Source of the DNA: Christiangramia bathymodioli
GTDB taxonomy: Bacteria; Bacteroidota; Bacteroidia; Flavobacteriales; Flavobacteriaceae
NCBI GenBank assembly: GCA_009735695.1
Contig: SRSL01000003.1
Span: 124,001-188,000 of the forward strand
Length of the DNA stretch: 64,000 bases
Direction: 5' to 3'
Shown here: one piece after another, positions 1-10,246 of the stretch
Layout: every line of letters starts with the position of its first letter
Numbering within the stretch: position 1 is the first letter of the stretch
The notes under the pieces: generated by a model
Seen by the model: the letters and a program-made list of their open reading frames with translations, nothing else
Told to the model about the DNA's origin: nothing
The model's database searches: none
Translations under genes and position numbers: made by a program

Positions 1-1032
1 GTAATGGTTACCGGTGCCACCGGATATGTTGCCGGCTGGCTGGTGAAAAAATTACTGGAAAAAGGAATGACCGTTCATGCCGCTGTTCGTGATCCGGAAA
101 AAGAGCATAAGGTTCATCATTTAAATGGGATCGCGGCAAATGGTCCAGGGAAAATCAAATATTTCAAGGCCGACCTTCTTCATGAAGGTTCCTATGCCGA
201 GGCTATGGAAGGTTGTGAAGTGGTTTTCCACACGGCATCTCCTTTTACTTCAGATTTTAAGGATCCGGAGAAAGAGCTAATAGAACCTGCTGTTAAAGGA
301 ACCGCCAATGTTCTCTTACAAGCTAACGAATGTCTCAGCGTAAAGCGAATTGTTCTAACCAGTAGTTGCGCTGCTATTTATACCGATGCAATAGAGGTAC
401 AAAAAATACCTGATGGTTCTTTTACTGAAAATATCTGGAATACCAGCGCATCTATAGATTATCAGCCTTACTCCTACTCAAAAACCCTGGCAGAAAAAAA
501 AGCCTGGGAGATCAATAAAAACCAGAACCGCTGGGACCTGGTTGTGATCAATCCCTCGCTGGTGATGGGGCCGCCGCTCAATCCGCAGGCAACCACTTCA
601 GAAAGTTTCAGTCTTTTAAAACAAATGGGAGATGGAACCTTTAAAATGGGTACGCCAAAGGTAGGCATTGGCCTGGTGGACGTTCGTGATGTTGCTGAAG
701 CACACATAAAGGCAGCTTTTACACCGTCAGCAAGTGGCCGTTACATAACTTCAGCCCACAATACCAATTTCGTTGAACTGGGACAGGCCCTGGCGCCAAA
801 ATATGGTAAATCCTACCCTGTCCCCACTAAAGCCCTTCCTAAATGGTTACTACTTCTTATTGGCCCGCTTTTAAATAAAAGCCTATCCCGGCGATTCATC
901 AAGAACAATGTGGATGTGGAATGGCGGGCAGATAATTCCAAGATCAAAAGAGACCTGAAAATGAATTTCCGGCCTTTGCGTGAAACCATGGAGGATTCAT
1001 TTCAGGTACTAATTGAGAACGATGTGATTTAG
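1..1032 (+). CDS. NAD(P)-dependent epimerase/reductase (extended SDR), 5'-truncated
   Basis: Extended short-chain dehydrogenase/reductase of the dihydroflavonol-4-reductase / cinnamoyl-CoA-reductase-like group. The glycine-rich Rossmann motif TGATGYVAG lies right at the window edge. Numbering from the first ATG (position 4), LTSSC is at about 118-122 and the catalytic pair YSYSK at 156-160. In this family 3-6 residues of strand beta-1 normally precede the glycine motif, and the codon before the ATG (GTA, Val) is in frame, so the true start most likely lies upstream of the window and the ATG at 4 is internal. Substrate cannot be told from sequence. It is followed by a 202-bp gap before sbcD, so it is probably a separate transcript. 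Confidence 0.85.
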   Translation, partial: VMVTGATGYVAGWLVKKLLEKGMTVHAAVRDPEKEHKVHHLNGIAANGPGKIKYFKADLLHEGSYAEAMEGCEVVFHTASPFTSDFKDPEKELIEPAVKGTANVLLQANECLSVKRIVLTSSCAAIYTDAIEVQKIPDGSFTENIWNTSASIDYQPYSYSKTLAEKKAWEINKNQNRWDLVVINPSLVMGPPLNPQATTSESFSLLKQMGDGTFKMGTPKVGIGLVDVRDVAEAHIKAAFTPSASGRYITSAHNTNFVELGQALAPKYGKSYPVPTKALPKWLLLLIGPLLNKSLSRRFIKNNVDVEWRADNSKIKRDLKMNFRPLRETMEDSFQVLIENDVI

Positions 1033-1207
1033 GAATTTATATAAGAAAATTGGTTTCTATTCATAATTTAAACAGGAATTCTGAATTTTGGAGCGAGACT
1101 GATTTAAACCACTCCGGCCAAAAACTTGGAAATAACTCTGAAATAGTATTGATTTGTTCTCCATGGAAAATTAATTCCCTAGCGACTTAATTTGTCGTTA
1201 TTGAGAC

Positions 1208-1223
1208 CGAAATTCGAATTTCG
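1208..1223. promoter_or_regulatory. 16-bp perfect palindrome upstream of sbcD
   Basis: CGAAATTCGAATTTCG reads the same on both strands and ends 11 bp before the sbcD ATG. Its position between the end of the SDR gene and sbcD suggests an operator or a structured leader for sbcDC, but no known regulator site was recognised. The remaining 1033-1207 region shows no gene. Confidence 0.4.
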
Positions 1224-1234
1224 AATATAACAGG

Positions 1235-2455
1235 ATGAAGATACTACACACTGCCGACTGGCATATTGGCAAAAAATTACATAAATACGAATTAACCGAA
1301 GATTTTAACCTGTTCATCAACTGGCTGATCGAGTATATAAGCTCAGAAAAGATCGAAGTATTACTGATCTCGGGAGATATCTTTGATCTGGCAAATCCAT
1401 CTTCGGAAGCCCGAAAACAATATTACCAGGCGCTGGTGAAACTTCAGCAGCTGGATTGTAAGATCATTGCCACCGGGGGAAATCATGATTCCCCGGCCAT
1501 GCTCAATGCCCCTGCCGATCTCATGCGTGCCCTTGACATGGAGGTGATTGGTGGTTTACCAGAGAACCTGGAAGAAACCCTTGTCCCGATATATTCCAGT
1601 AATGGGCAACTTGAACTGGTAATAGCCGCAATTCCCTATTTACGGGACGCCGATCTGCGAACCGGAGCGGGAATAACCGATTATGAAAGTCGGTTAGAAG
1701 CCATCCGGGAAGGAATCCAGAAGGTTTTTAATTCTGCTGCCGATATCTGCCGGCAAAAATATCCTGAAGTTCCGGTGATCGCCATGGGACATTTATTTAC
1801 TGCCGGGATGGAATCTTCAGAAAGTGAAAGGGATATTCAGATTGGGAATCTGGCGGCTTTTCAGGCTTCACAATTCGGAACTTATTTTAAGTATGTGGCC
1901 CTGGGGCATATTCATAAACCTCAGAGAGTCAACACGAGTATTCCGGTATTCTATAGCGGCTCTCCTCTTCCGCTTTCCTTTAGCGAAAGAAAGGATGAGA
2001 AACGGGTGCTTGTGCTGGATACCGAGAAGGGCTTTGAGCCGGAAAGCATCCCATTACCTAATTTCAGGCAATTGCTCAGGCTTAGCGGAAACCTGGAGGA
2101 ACTTCAGCTTAAACTGAATGCTCTGGAAAATCATTCAAAGCTAACATCGCTAATCGAAGTAGACCTGGTAGAAGATCAATACGACGCCCAGAAGATCTAT
2201 GCCCTGGATAGCATGGTGAACGATTTTACCCGGGAAGGTTTCGAGATCGTAAAACAGCGAGCCCAGTTCAGAAATCGGGTTGAAGGCGCCTCAGAATTAT
2301 ATAAACATGACCAGCAACTGGAAGATCTCAAACCCAGGGATGTTTTTATGGAACTGATCTCCAAACATGAGTATGCCGAAGAGGAAAGAAACGAGATAAT
2401 CTCAGCTTTTAATGAGATCCTGGAAGAAGTAGAATCTGAAAACACCTCTGAATAA
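1235..2455 (+). CDS. sbcD: Exonuclease SbcCD, nuclease subunit SbcD
   Basis: Mre11-type metallophosphoesterase subunit of the SbcCD DNA repair complex, which opens hairpins and trims double-strand ends in the cytoplasm. The phosphoesterase motifs are in order: TADWHIG (D8, H10), SGDIFD, GGNHD, MGHLF and LGHIHKPQ, together supplying the two-manganese site. Length 406 aa is usual for the family. It directly abuts sbcC: the TAA stop is followed at once by the sbcC ATG, so the two are translated from one message. Start chosen because MKILHTADWHIG is the typical SbcD N-terminus. Confidence 0.97.
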   Translation: MKILHTADWHIGKKLHKYELTEDFNLFINWLIEYISSEKIEVLLISGDIFDLANPSSEARKQYYQALVKLQQLDCKIIATGGNHDSPAMLNAPADLMRALDMEVIGGLPENLEETLVPIYSSNGQLELVIAAIPYLRDADLRTGAGITDYESRLEAIREGIQKVFNSAADICRQKYPEVPVIAMGHLFTAGMESSESERDIQIGNLAAFQASQFGTYFKYVALGHIHKPQRVNTSIPVFYSGSPLPLSFSERKDEKRVLVLDTEKGFEPESIPLPNFRQLLRLSGNLEELQLKLNALENHSKLTSLIEVDLVEDQYDAQKIYALDSMVNDFTREGFEIVKQRAQFRNRVEGASELYKHDQQLEDLKPRDVFMELISKHEYAEEERNEIISAFNEILEEVESENTSE

Positions 2456-5400
2456 ATGAAGATCCTAAAAGTAGCATTTGAAAATATCAATTCCCTGAAG
2501 GGTTTTCATGAAATTGATTTTAGCCAGGAACCTTTTCTTACCAATTCCCTTTTTGCCATTACCGGACCTACCGGAAGTGGTAAAAGCAGTATTCTGGATG
2601 TGATATCCCTGGCGCTTTTTAATCATGTTCCGCGGCTTGGAAAGATCACCCGAAACGAGATCCAGACCAAAGGAGCCATCCTTACCCGCAACCAGAAAAA
2701 TTCCATGGCACGGGTTACCTACCAGTCTAATAAGGGAATCTACAGTTCCCTGTGGAGCATCGAAGTGAACCGGAACGATAACCTGAACGATTATGAAATG
2801 GAGATCCATGATCATCAGTCGGGAAAGTTGATCGATCTTAAAAAATCACTGGTTCCGTCCAAAAACGAGGAACTGATCGGTCTTAATTACGACCAATTCA
2901 TCAAAGCGGTTCTATTGGCGCAGGGCGAATTCGCCCAATTTCTGAAAGCCAAAAAAGATGAGCGTGGAGAGTTACTGGAAAAAATCACAGGGACCGGGAT
3001 CTATCGCAAACTGGGAATAAAGGCTTTTGAAAAAAACCGCGAGGCTAATCGCGAAATACAGGAACAGCAGAACGAAATTCAGATTCTTCAGCGCGATATG
3101 CTCGAAGACGAGGTTTTAAATAAGTACCAGTCTGACCTCAGGGAAAAAGTTGGGCAATGTGATAGTCACCGTAAAGAGATCGAAAAATTGAAAAAATCGA
3201 TCCAGTTAAAAAAGGATATACAGGTACAGGCCAAAGAGATCGAAAACCAGAAGACTGTTGAAAATCTAGCTACGGAAGAACTAAAGAAATTCGACCTGGA
3301 ACATGGTGCTGCGCTTAAACAGCATGAAAAGGTTCAGGATAAAGCCGATGAACTCAGGGAGTGGAAACAATTGAAAAATAGACATACCGAAGTTCAGGAA
3401 CGGCAAAACAAACTTAAATCCTTAGCTCAAAGCAATGAGAAAAACGCTGAAGCATTATTAGAGCAGGCCTCTAAACTCACCGGGAATTCTATCACTGTAG
3501 AAAATTTCACAGCAGGTCTTAACACGTTCAGGGATAAAGTACTTAAACTTCTGGAAGCAAGGAAGGAAAAATTGAGCTCCTATGCGGCAAAAAAAGACCA
3601 ATTGCAAAGTGAGTTGAGAGATACAGGATTCAGATTTGATGATCAGCAGGTCGATAGTTCTGTAACCGACCTGGAATTGGAATTGAGTAAAAGCCAGGAA
3701 AGAGCTGAGGAATATCGCAAAAACTTAAAGTTGGAAAACTCTAACAAGTTACCCGAATTTCAGCATGAAATAAAACTTAAAATAAAGTCGGCCAGGGAAG
3801 CTTCCAGGAATTTTTCAGTAATCGAACAGCGAAAACAGGAACTAGGAAGAATTCAGAAAGAAGTTAAGGAGGAAAAGGAGAAAATAGAAGGGCTTCCGCA
3901 TACAATAAAGGAAATGGCTACAACTGCTGAAAGTTTAAAACAGCAGCTCGAAAACCTGAAATTACGGAGGGAGAATGAGCGGCTTAAGGCCGGCCTTGAA
4001 GAGCATCGCAAAAACCTTAAAGAGGGTGAGGCCTGTCCTTTATGCGGTTCGGTTCATCACCCTTATGCAAAAGAGGTTGAATTTAAACCTGGCGAACTTA
4101 ACGAAAAGATCCTGGAACTCGAAAACAGTTCACAAAAAGCAAACAGGGAATTGCATCAATTAGAAGCTCAATATGCTAACCTGGAAAAAAGGATCCTGGA
4201 ACTGGATAAAAAATCGGAGCAATTTCAAGTACAGCAACAACAAAGTCTGCGGCAATTTTCAGAAAACTATCCGGAATTTAAAAATGTTTCGGCCCAATCT
4301 GAGATCGATTCGGTATTAGAAAAACTGGAGTTGAAACATGAGAAACTGATCGATTTCGAAAAAAGCCTTAAACAGAAACAGGCACTCGAAAATTCAGTTC
4401 CGCTGGCGCGTGAGATCAGAAAGATCATTCATGAAGGAAAGGAACTTAAAAAACAACTGGATTCAATTTATACCGGGCAGAATATCCAGGACGAGGTACA
4501 ACAAGTTTCAAACCGGTGGAACAGGCTACAACAGGAGGCGCTAAACCTTAAAGAACAGGCTATTGAAACCGATAAGCGACTGGCAGAAAACGAGGAAAAA
4601 CTTGTAAAGATTGAAACAGAACTTAACGATTTCCTGAATGAAACCGAATTCTACGAAATTCAAAAAGCCTGGAAGGTGTTAATGCCGGAAACAGAAGCCT
4701 CAAAACTTCGAAATGAAAGACAGCAAATCATCAGGCGCATCGATAATAGCAAAGCTTCGATCAAGCTCTTACAGGAACAACTATTGAAGTTAAAGGAACT
4801 TGATAGCGATACTGAACTGGAAAATCTACAGGAAAACCTGGATACGAAAAACACGAATTTAAGCGGACTGGATAATGAATGTAAAGAGCTGGAGCGCATT
4901 TTAAAGAATCAGGAAGACCGGATAAAGAGAATGAATGAACTAAGCCTGGAAATCCAGGAAAAGGAAAAGCAAACTAAACGATGGAGGTTGCTCAATGAAC
5001 TTATTGGAGATTCCAAGGGCAAACAATTCAACGATTTTGCGCAGGACCTCACCTTGGGTCAGCTTTTAAAACTGGCTAACATCCGATTACAGGACCTCAA
5101 TGACCGCTATCTAATCGACAAACCCGAACCTGAAGAAGACGACGGCCTGGTGACTATCGACGAGCATATGGGAGGCCAGCGCAGATCGGTCAAGACCCTT
5201 TCTGGTGGAGAAACCTTTATTTTGAGTCTTTCCATGGCCCTGGCCTTATCAGACCTTGCTTCAAAAAATGTAGAGATCAACAGCCTGTTTATTGATGAAG
5301 GTTTTGGAACCCTGGATCCTGAAACCCTGGACCAAACCCTTGATACCCTTGAAAAACTACAGGCTGAAAGCTCCAAGACCATTGGGGTGATAAGCCACGT

Positions 5401-5485
5401 TGATTCGTTGAAGGAACGAATCTCAACGCAAATCAAATTAAGCAGAAACGGGCAGGGATATAGTAGTTTGGAGATTAGTTGCTAA
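2456..5485 (+). CDS. sbcC: Exonuclease SbcCD, ATPase subunit SbcC
   Basis: Rad50/SMC-like ATPase partner of SbcD. Walker A GPTGSGKSS is at residues 37-45; two long Gln/Glu/Lys-rich coiled coils flank the zinc hook CPLC at 527-530, through which two SbcC molecules join; the ABC signature TLSGGETF is near 914 and Walker B LFIDEGFGTLD near 942. At 1009 aa it is close to the family norm. Zero spacing to sbcD shows an obligate two-gene operon. No truncation or missing motif is seen. Confidence 0.97.
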   Translation: MKILKVAFENINSLKGFHEIDFSQEPFLTNSLFAITGPTGSGKSSILDVISLALFNHVPRLGKITRNEIQTKGAILTRNQKNSMARVTYQSNKGIYSSLWSIEVNRNDNLNDYEMEIHDHQSGKLIDLKKSLVPSKNEELIGLNYDQFIKAVLLAQGEFAQFLKAKKDERGELLEKITGTGIYRKLGIKAFEKNREANREIQEQQNEIQILQRDMLEDEVLNKYQSDLREKVGQCDSHRKEIEKLKKSIQLKKDIQVQAKEIENQKTVENLATEELKKFDLEHGAALKQHEKVQDKADELREWKQLKNRHTEVQERQNKLKSLAQSNEKNAEALLEQASKLTGNSITVENFTAGLNTFRDKVLKLLEARKEKLSSYAAKKDQLQSELRDTGFRFDDQQVDSSVTDLELELSKSQERAEEYRKNLKLENSNKLPEFQHEIKLKIKSAREASRNFSVIEQRKQELGRIQKEVKEEKEKIEGLPHTIKEMATTAESLKQQLENLKLRRENERLKAGLEEHRKNLKEGEACPLCGSVHHPYAKEVEFKPGELNEKILELENSSQKANRELHQLEAQYANLEKRILELDKKSEQFQVQQQQSLRQFSENYPEFKNVSAQSEIDSVLEKLELKHEKLIDFEKSLKQKQALENSVPLAREIRKIIHEGKELKKQLDSIYTGQNIQDEVQQVSNRWNRLQQEALNLKEQAIETDKRLAENEEKLVKIETELNDFLNETEFYEIQKAWKVLMPETEASKLRNERQQIIRRIDNSKASIKLLQEQLLKLKELDSDTELENLQENLDTKNTNLSGLDNECKELERILKNQEDRIKRMNELSLEIQEKEKQTKRWRLLNELIGDSKGKQFNDFAQDLTLGQLLKLANIRLQDLNDRYLIDKPEPEEDDGLVTIDEHMGGQRRSVKTLSGGETFILSLSMALALSDLASKNVEINSLFIDEGFGTLDPETLDQTLDTLEKLQAESSKTIGVISHVDSLKERISTQIKLSRNGQGYSSLEISC

Positions 5486-5612
5486 TATCCTTTAGTTGTT
5501 TGATTTCTCGGAGCCTTTTCACAAAATGGTTGAGATCGATATTTCCTGTTTCAGCAGGCAATTTTAATTTCAGAAAAACCGGATAACTTTTAAACGTATA
5601 AAATACAATTAT

Positions 5613-5620
5613 TATCTTCG
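5613..5620 (+). promoter_or_regulatory. Candidate -7 box for galK-galT
   Basis: TATCTTCG resembles the Bacteroidota -7 consensus TAnnTTTG and lies 18 bp before the galK ATG. A clear TTG at -33 is missing; only TTTTA is found about 21 bp upstream. It is the best promoter candidate in the 153-bp gap after sbcC. Confidence 0.4.
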
Positions 5621-5638
5621 TATTCTAGAAAAGTATTT

Positions 5639-6784
5639 ATGAGTATTTTCGAAAACCCGGAACATACCAATTTTGATTTAGAGGTTTCCTCACCCGGAAG
5701 GATCAACTTTATTGGCGAACATACCGATTATAACCAGGGATTTGTTCTTCCTACGGCAATTGACAAAAGAATATATCTAAAATTCAGGAAAAACGATACC
5801 AGCAATTGCAGGATTTATAGCGAAACCTTTCAAACAGGTTTCGAATTTGATCTGGAGAAGGAACTTCAAAAAGGTAAAGGCTGGGAAAATTATATTCTCG
5901 GAGTAGTGGACCAGATCATTAAATTGGGTAAAAAACCTGGAGGTTTCGACTGCAGCATACAAAGTGAACTTCCTGTAGGAGCAGGCATCAGTTCCTCCGC
6001 CGCTCTAGAATGCGGTGTGGCAAGCGGGTTGAACGAGCTTTTTGATCTGGGCTTAAGTAAAATGGAAATTGTAAAGCTATCTCAAAAGGCCGAAAATGAA
6101 TTCGTGGGAAACAATTGCGGGATCATGGACCAGTATGCCTCTGTGATGAGCAAAAAAGCTCACCTGATCATGCTGGATTGCCAGAGCATGGAGGCGGAAT
6201 ATATTCCAGCCGACTTCAGGTCTTGTAAATTATTGCTTCTGAACACCAACGTCTCCCATAACCTTGCAGAAAGTGAATACAATACCCGCAGGAAAGAATG
6301 TGAAAAAGCGGTAGCACTCATCCAAAAAGATCATAATAATATTTCCTCTCTTAGGGAAGTTAGTCCTGCACTATTGGAACAGTATAAAGACCTGTTAGGA
6401 CCTGTGATCTATTCCCGGTGCACGTATGTTCTACAGGAAAATGAACGGGTGGTTCAGGCAACAGATAAGCTAAGAAAAGGAAAGTTAAAAGAGTTTGGTC
6501 AGTTAATGTATGCGTCCCATGAAGGTCTTCAACATAATTATGAGGTGAGCTGCCCCGAATTAGATTTCCTGGTAGATTATTCACGGGACAGGGATTTTAT
6601 CTACGGTTCCAGAATGATGGGTGGAGGTTTTGGTGGCTGTACGCTTAATTTGATCGATGAAGATAAAATTGAATCTTATATTGAAGAGGTTTCAAAGGCT
6701 TATTACCAGGAATTTCAAATTAATCTGGACGCGATAAGCGTTTCTCCCGACGCCGGTACTTTAATCACGAAAAAGGAAAATTAA
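5639..6784 (+). CDS. galK: Galactokinase
   Basis: GHMP-family kinase phosphorylating alpha-D-galactose with ATP to galactose-1-phosphate, first step of the Leloir pathway, cytoplasmic. The galactokinase signature PGRINFIGEHTDYNQG is near residues 20-35, the ATP-binding GHMP motif PVGAGISSSAALE near 115-127 and the C-terminal GGGFGGCTLNLI near 325-336. 381 aa is the normal length. Three base pairs separate its stop from galT, so the pair is one operon. In this genome the galactose it serves could come partly from the GH97/GH95 enzymes encoded further along. Confidence 0.97.
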   Translation: MSIFENPEHTNFDLEVSSPGRINFIGEHTDYNQGFVLPTAIDKRIYLKFRKNDTSNCRIYSETFQTGFEFDLEKELQKGKGWENYILGVVDQIIKLGKKPGGFDCSIQSELPVGAGISSSAALECGVASGLNELFDLGLSKMEIVKLSQKAENEFVGNNCGIMDQYASVMSKKAHLIMLDCQSMEAEYIPADFRSCKLLLLNTNVSHNLAESEYNTRRKECEKAVALIQKDHNNISSLREVSPALLEQYKDLLGPVIYSRCTYVLQENERVVQATDKLRKGKLKEFGQLMYASHEGLQHNYEVSCPELDFLVDYSRDRDFIYGSRMMGGGFGGCTLNLIDEDKIESYIEEVSKAYYQEFQINLDAISVSPDAGTLITKKEN

Positions 6785-6787
6785 GAG

Positions 6788-7831
6788 ATGAATAGTCAAT
6801 TAAATAATACCCCTCACAGGCGATATAATATTTTAACCGGAGAATGGATCCTGGTCTCTCCCCACCGAACCAAAAGACCCTGGCAGGGAAAGACCGAAGA
6901 GAGTAAGGCCGAAAAAAAGCCAGAATATGATGCTTCCTGTTATTTATGCCCAGAAAATACGCGGGCCAGCGGAGAGACCAATCCCGATTATAAAGAGCCC
7001 TATTCCTTCGTAAACGATTTTTCATCCCTCCTACCCGATTCGCCCGAGATCGATTTTAATGATGGTCTTTTACATGCAGAAAGCGAAAAAGGGATCTGCA
7101 AGGTGGTTTGCTTTTCGCCCGATCATTCCCTTACCCTACCCCTTATGAACGTAGAAGATATTACAAAGGTCATTCAAATGTGGAAAAAGGAATTTCTTGA
7201 ACTCGGTGCCAACAAGGATATTAACTATGTGCAGATATTTGAAAATAAAGGTGCTATCATGGGATGTAGCAATCCTCATCCGCACGGGCAGATCTGGTCT
7301 CAGTCATCCATCCCGACCGAGATCCGGAAAAAATCGGTGAAATTCAAGGAATACTGGCAGGAAAACCAGCGAAGTTTGTTAGGAGATTACCTGAATCAGG
7401 AATTGGAAAATGGTGACAGGATCCTAGAAGAAAACGAACATTTTGTAGCACTGGTTCCCTATTGGGCAGTTTGGCCATTTGAGGCAATGATCATTCCTAA
7501 AAGACATCTTCAGCATATAGGACAGCTGGCAAAGGAAGAAGAGATCGCATTTGCGCAGATCCTGAAAAAGCTCACCATCAAATACGACAACCTTTTTGAG
7601 ACCAGTTTTCCATATTCTTCTGGTATTCACCAGGCACCAACTGATGGTTTGAATTATCCCGAATGGCATTTTCATATGAGTTTTTATCCTCCCCTGTTAC
7701 GTTCAGCCACGGTCAAAAAATTCATGGTGGGTTATGAAATGTTTGCTGGTCCGCAGAGGGATATCACTGCCGAGCAGGCCGCCGAAAGACTTAATGAACT
7801 TTCAGAAATACATTACCTAAAAAAGGAATAA
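6788..7831 (+). CDS. galT: Galactose-1-phosphate uridylyltransferase
   Basis: HIT-superfamily enzyme that exchanges galactose-1-P and UDP-glucose for glucose-1-P and UDP-galactose. The active-site HPHGQ is at 164-168 with H166 as the nucleophile that carries the uridylyl group. A CYLCP pair near 55-58 and a later WHFH motif match the family's zinc ligands and second histidine cluster. Length 347 aa is normal. The gene starts 3 bp after galK. Confidence 0.97.
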   Translation: MNSQLNNTPHRRYNILTGEWILVSPHRTKRPWQGKTEESKAEKKPEYDASCYLCPENTRASGETNPDYKEPYSFVNDFSSLLPDSPEIDFNDGLLHAESEKGICKVVCFSPDHSLTLPLMNVEDITKVIQMWKKEFLELGANKDINYVQIFENKGAIMGCSNPHPHGQIWSQSSIPTEIRKKSVKFKEYWQENQRSLLGDYLNQELENGDRILEENEHFVALVPYWAVWPFEAMIIPKRHLQHIGQLAKEEEIAFAQILKKLTIKYDNLFETSFPYSSGIHQAPTDGLNYPEWHFHMSFYPPLLRSATVKKFMVGYEMFAGPQRDITAEQAAERLNELSEIHYLKKE

Positions 7832-8052
7832 GGCGATTTCGAGACTATATTCCAACGATTCTGTTGATCCATTTTGCGAATGTATGGACTGCCAACAAAG
7901 AATTTCCAAATCAAATCACTACAAACTTCTGAAATTCAATTCGCTTAGAAGGCGCAATAATTCAGGACTGTACAATAATCAATCATGGACTTCTAAAATA
8001 TTGGGCTAAACTTTATATTTTTAACGAAGGTCAAAAAACTCAATTAGGCTCC

Positions 8053-8850
8053 GTGATAATTCAGGCTTCACTTCCAAGTAAAAAACTTTACAGCTTCATA
8101 AAGGAGTATTATTTTATTGAGATCAACTCAAAAAGTGAATCCAGGCAAAATCCCATTATCGACGATTGCCATTACGACCTTGTCTTTTTTAAAGAAGCAA
8201 AGGCAAGATTTTTCTACGGCAATCCGGCTAAGAAAATCGATTTTCGAAAAAGAATTTTCACCATTCACGATCTCAAGCCGCCATATAAAATAAGCTTCGA
8301 GGACTCTCTCACGTTTTTCACGATTAAATTACAGCCCTGGGTCAATCATCATTTTTTTTCATGGATCAGGGAAAACGGAATTATCGATATAGAAAATATG
8401 GGCATAGACCCTGGCAGTCTTTATAAAAAAGTTTTTGAAAAAGAATTTTCTGAAGAGACCTTTGAGCTGGCCAACATATTTATGTCTCAACATGATTTCG
8501 AGTTGACCTCAACTATGGAATTAGTGCGTTCGATTTGCGAATACATCCAGCAAAAAAAAGGAGTTATTTCAGTAAGCCAGCTGAGTGAGCATTTTGGAAA
8601 ATCCAGGCAATATCTCAACCGCACCTTTAAAAACGAGGTCATGTACAGCCTCAAATATTATATCACCATGGTCAGGATCCTTAATCTGGTGAAATTTAAG
8701 GCCAGCCATAGCCAAATAGCCTTAACCGAAGTTTGCTATGAATATGGGTATTTTGACCAGGCACATTTTATAAACGATTTCAAAAAAGTCTGCGGAATGA
8801 GCCCGGGCAAGTTTTTCAGCGACCTGCCGGAATTTTTACTTCGGCATTAA
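8053..8850 (+). CDS. AraC-family transcriptional regulator
   Basis: The C-terminal half (about 165-260) is an AraC HTH_18 double helix-turn-helix: VSQLSEHFGKSRQYLNRTF forms the first and LTEVCYEYGYFDQAHF the second, followed by the usual GMSPG. The N-terminal half matches in style the DUF6597 sensor domain common in Bacteroidota AraC regulators (early motif DDCHYDLVF). No ATG fits; translation appears to start at GTG 8053. It lies 58 bp before the serine hydrolase gene and is the natural candidate to control it. The 221-bp gap upstream (7832-8052) shows no gene. Confidence 0.88.
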   Translation: MIIQASLPSKKLYSFIKEYYFIEINSKSESRQNPIIDDCHYDLVFFKEAKARFFYGNPAKKIDFRKRIFTIHDLKPPYKISFEDSLTFFTIKLQPWVNHHFFSWIRENGIIDIENMGIDPGSLYKKVFEKEFSEETFELANIFMSQHDFELTSTMELVRSICEYIQQKKGVISVSQLSEHFGKSRQYLNRTFKNEVMYSLKYYITMVRILNLVKFKASHSQIALTEVCYEYGYFDQAHFINDFKKVCGMSPGKFFSDLPEFLLRH

Positions 8851-8908
8851 TGGTTTCCATTTTTACAATCCTGGAATATAAAAATGTACCTTCTTTGAAA
8901 GAAAAAAC

Positions 8909-10216
8909 ATGAGAGGTTTATATGTAATCATTTTGATTGTTCTTCTGAACTTCAATTCCAGTGTGTATTCCAAAACTGCTGTTCAGTCAGAAATAGATTC
9001 CCTAACCTCTATCAGCGATACCTATCTTTCAAAACTTACTGAATTAAAAGAATTCAACGGCGTTGTACTTCTCAAAAAAGGAGACGAGGTGATACTCAAA
9101 AAAGCCTATAATATTTCAGAAGATACTACTTCCACCCTATTCGTTCAGGAAAACAGCCAGTTCGATCTAAGATCTGTGGCTAAATTATTCGCCCGTATTA
9201 GCATTCTTAAGCTTGAAACGGAACAGAAGATCGACCGAAAAAATAATCTTTCTCAATATTTGCCAGATTTTCCAAACGGAGATCAGATCAGGATAGAGCA
9301 TCTTACGAACAACACTTCAGGCCTTCCCAGAGAATTCAGTGGAACCACAGGTGATTTTATCGAATTGGAGCCCGATGAGATTGTGGAACTGGCGAAAAAG
9401 GAGAAACTGGAATTCAGTCCTGGTACAAAGGAACAATATTCCAATGTTGGTTTTCAACTGCTGTATTATATCATCGGGAAATTAAACGGTTCAACCTTTT
9501 ACACCTATTTGGACAGTAACTTTTTCAGTCCGTTAGGCATGACCAGCTCAGGCAGTAATTTTGGTACGGAGGCTAATAGGAAAAAGAATTATGCTTTCGG
9601 GCATTACCTGGATGAGGATAAAAATATAGTTTGTGAATGTAGCTTTCCACAGGACGAAATGCGTATGGGTAATTTATATTCAACAGTCGACGATTTAGCC
9701 CAGTTTTTGTCACAACTTAACCTCCAGGATCATCAGGATCTCCTTCATAATGGCAGTATTTCTCATGCCGGTGGAACGAGAGGGAAACGGGCCTATATTG
9801 AACGGAATTTTGATGATGATTACAGCATCGTATTTTTAACGAATTACGACGCTATCCCTTTTGAACAGCTGGTAAATGACCTGCAGGCCATTCTCAAAAA
9901 TGAACCGGTAAACATGCCTGAGGCCATCGAACGTAAGGTCACGAATTTGCCCGTGAGCATTCTGAAAAAATATGAGGGCACTTATGATCTTGTGGATGAG
10001 GGACATTTGATTCTAACGATCAAACTCGAAGAGGATAATTTACAATTGTATCAAAATGGTAAAAACAACGGGACTTTATATCCTGAAAATGAAACCACTT
10101 TCTTTGCGGATAAGAATTCAAAAGAATCGGTAGAATTTGTTCCTAACGAAAACGGAGCGTATGATATGCTTATCGATTTTCAGGGCGTGCAATGGAAGGG
10201 CGTAAGAATAAAGTGA
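8909..10216 (+). CDS. Secreted beta-lactamase-like serine hydrolase
   Basis: Class C beta-lactamase / penicillin-binding-protein-fold serine hydrolase. A Sec signal peptide (hydrophobic 4-16) is followed by the family triad: SVAK with S89 and K92, YSN at 177-179, and HAG at 286-288 in place of KTG. About 110 extra residues at the C-terminus form an additional beta domain, as often found in Bacteroidota family members. Known members include esterases, D-aminopeptidases and carboxypeptidases, so substrate is open. Its neighbour AraC regulator is 58 bp upstream. Confidence 0.85.
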   Translation: MRGLYVIILIVLLNFNSSVYSKTAVQSEIDSLTSISDTYLSKLTELKEFNGVVLLKKGDEVILKKAYNISEDTTSTLFVQENSQFDLRSVAKLFARISILKLETEQKIDRKNNLSQYLPDFPNGDQIRIEHLTNNTSGLPREFSGTTGDFIELEPDEIVELAKKEKLEFSPGTKEQYSNVGFQLLYYIIGKLNGSTFYTYLDSNFFSPLGMTSSGSNFGTEANRKKNYAFGHYLDEDKNIVCECSFPQDEMRMGNLYSTVDDLAQFLSQLNLQDHQDLLHNGSISHAGGTRGKRAYIERNFDDDYSIVFLTNYDAIPFEQLVNDLQAILKNEPVNMPEAIERKVTNLPVSILKKYEGTYDLVDEGHLILTIKLEEDNLQLYQNGKNNGTLYPENETTFFADKNSKESVEFVPNENGAYDMLIDFQGVQWKGVRIK

Positions 10217-10246
10217 TGGCTTTTTCCAGCTAATTTTTAAAAAATA

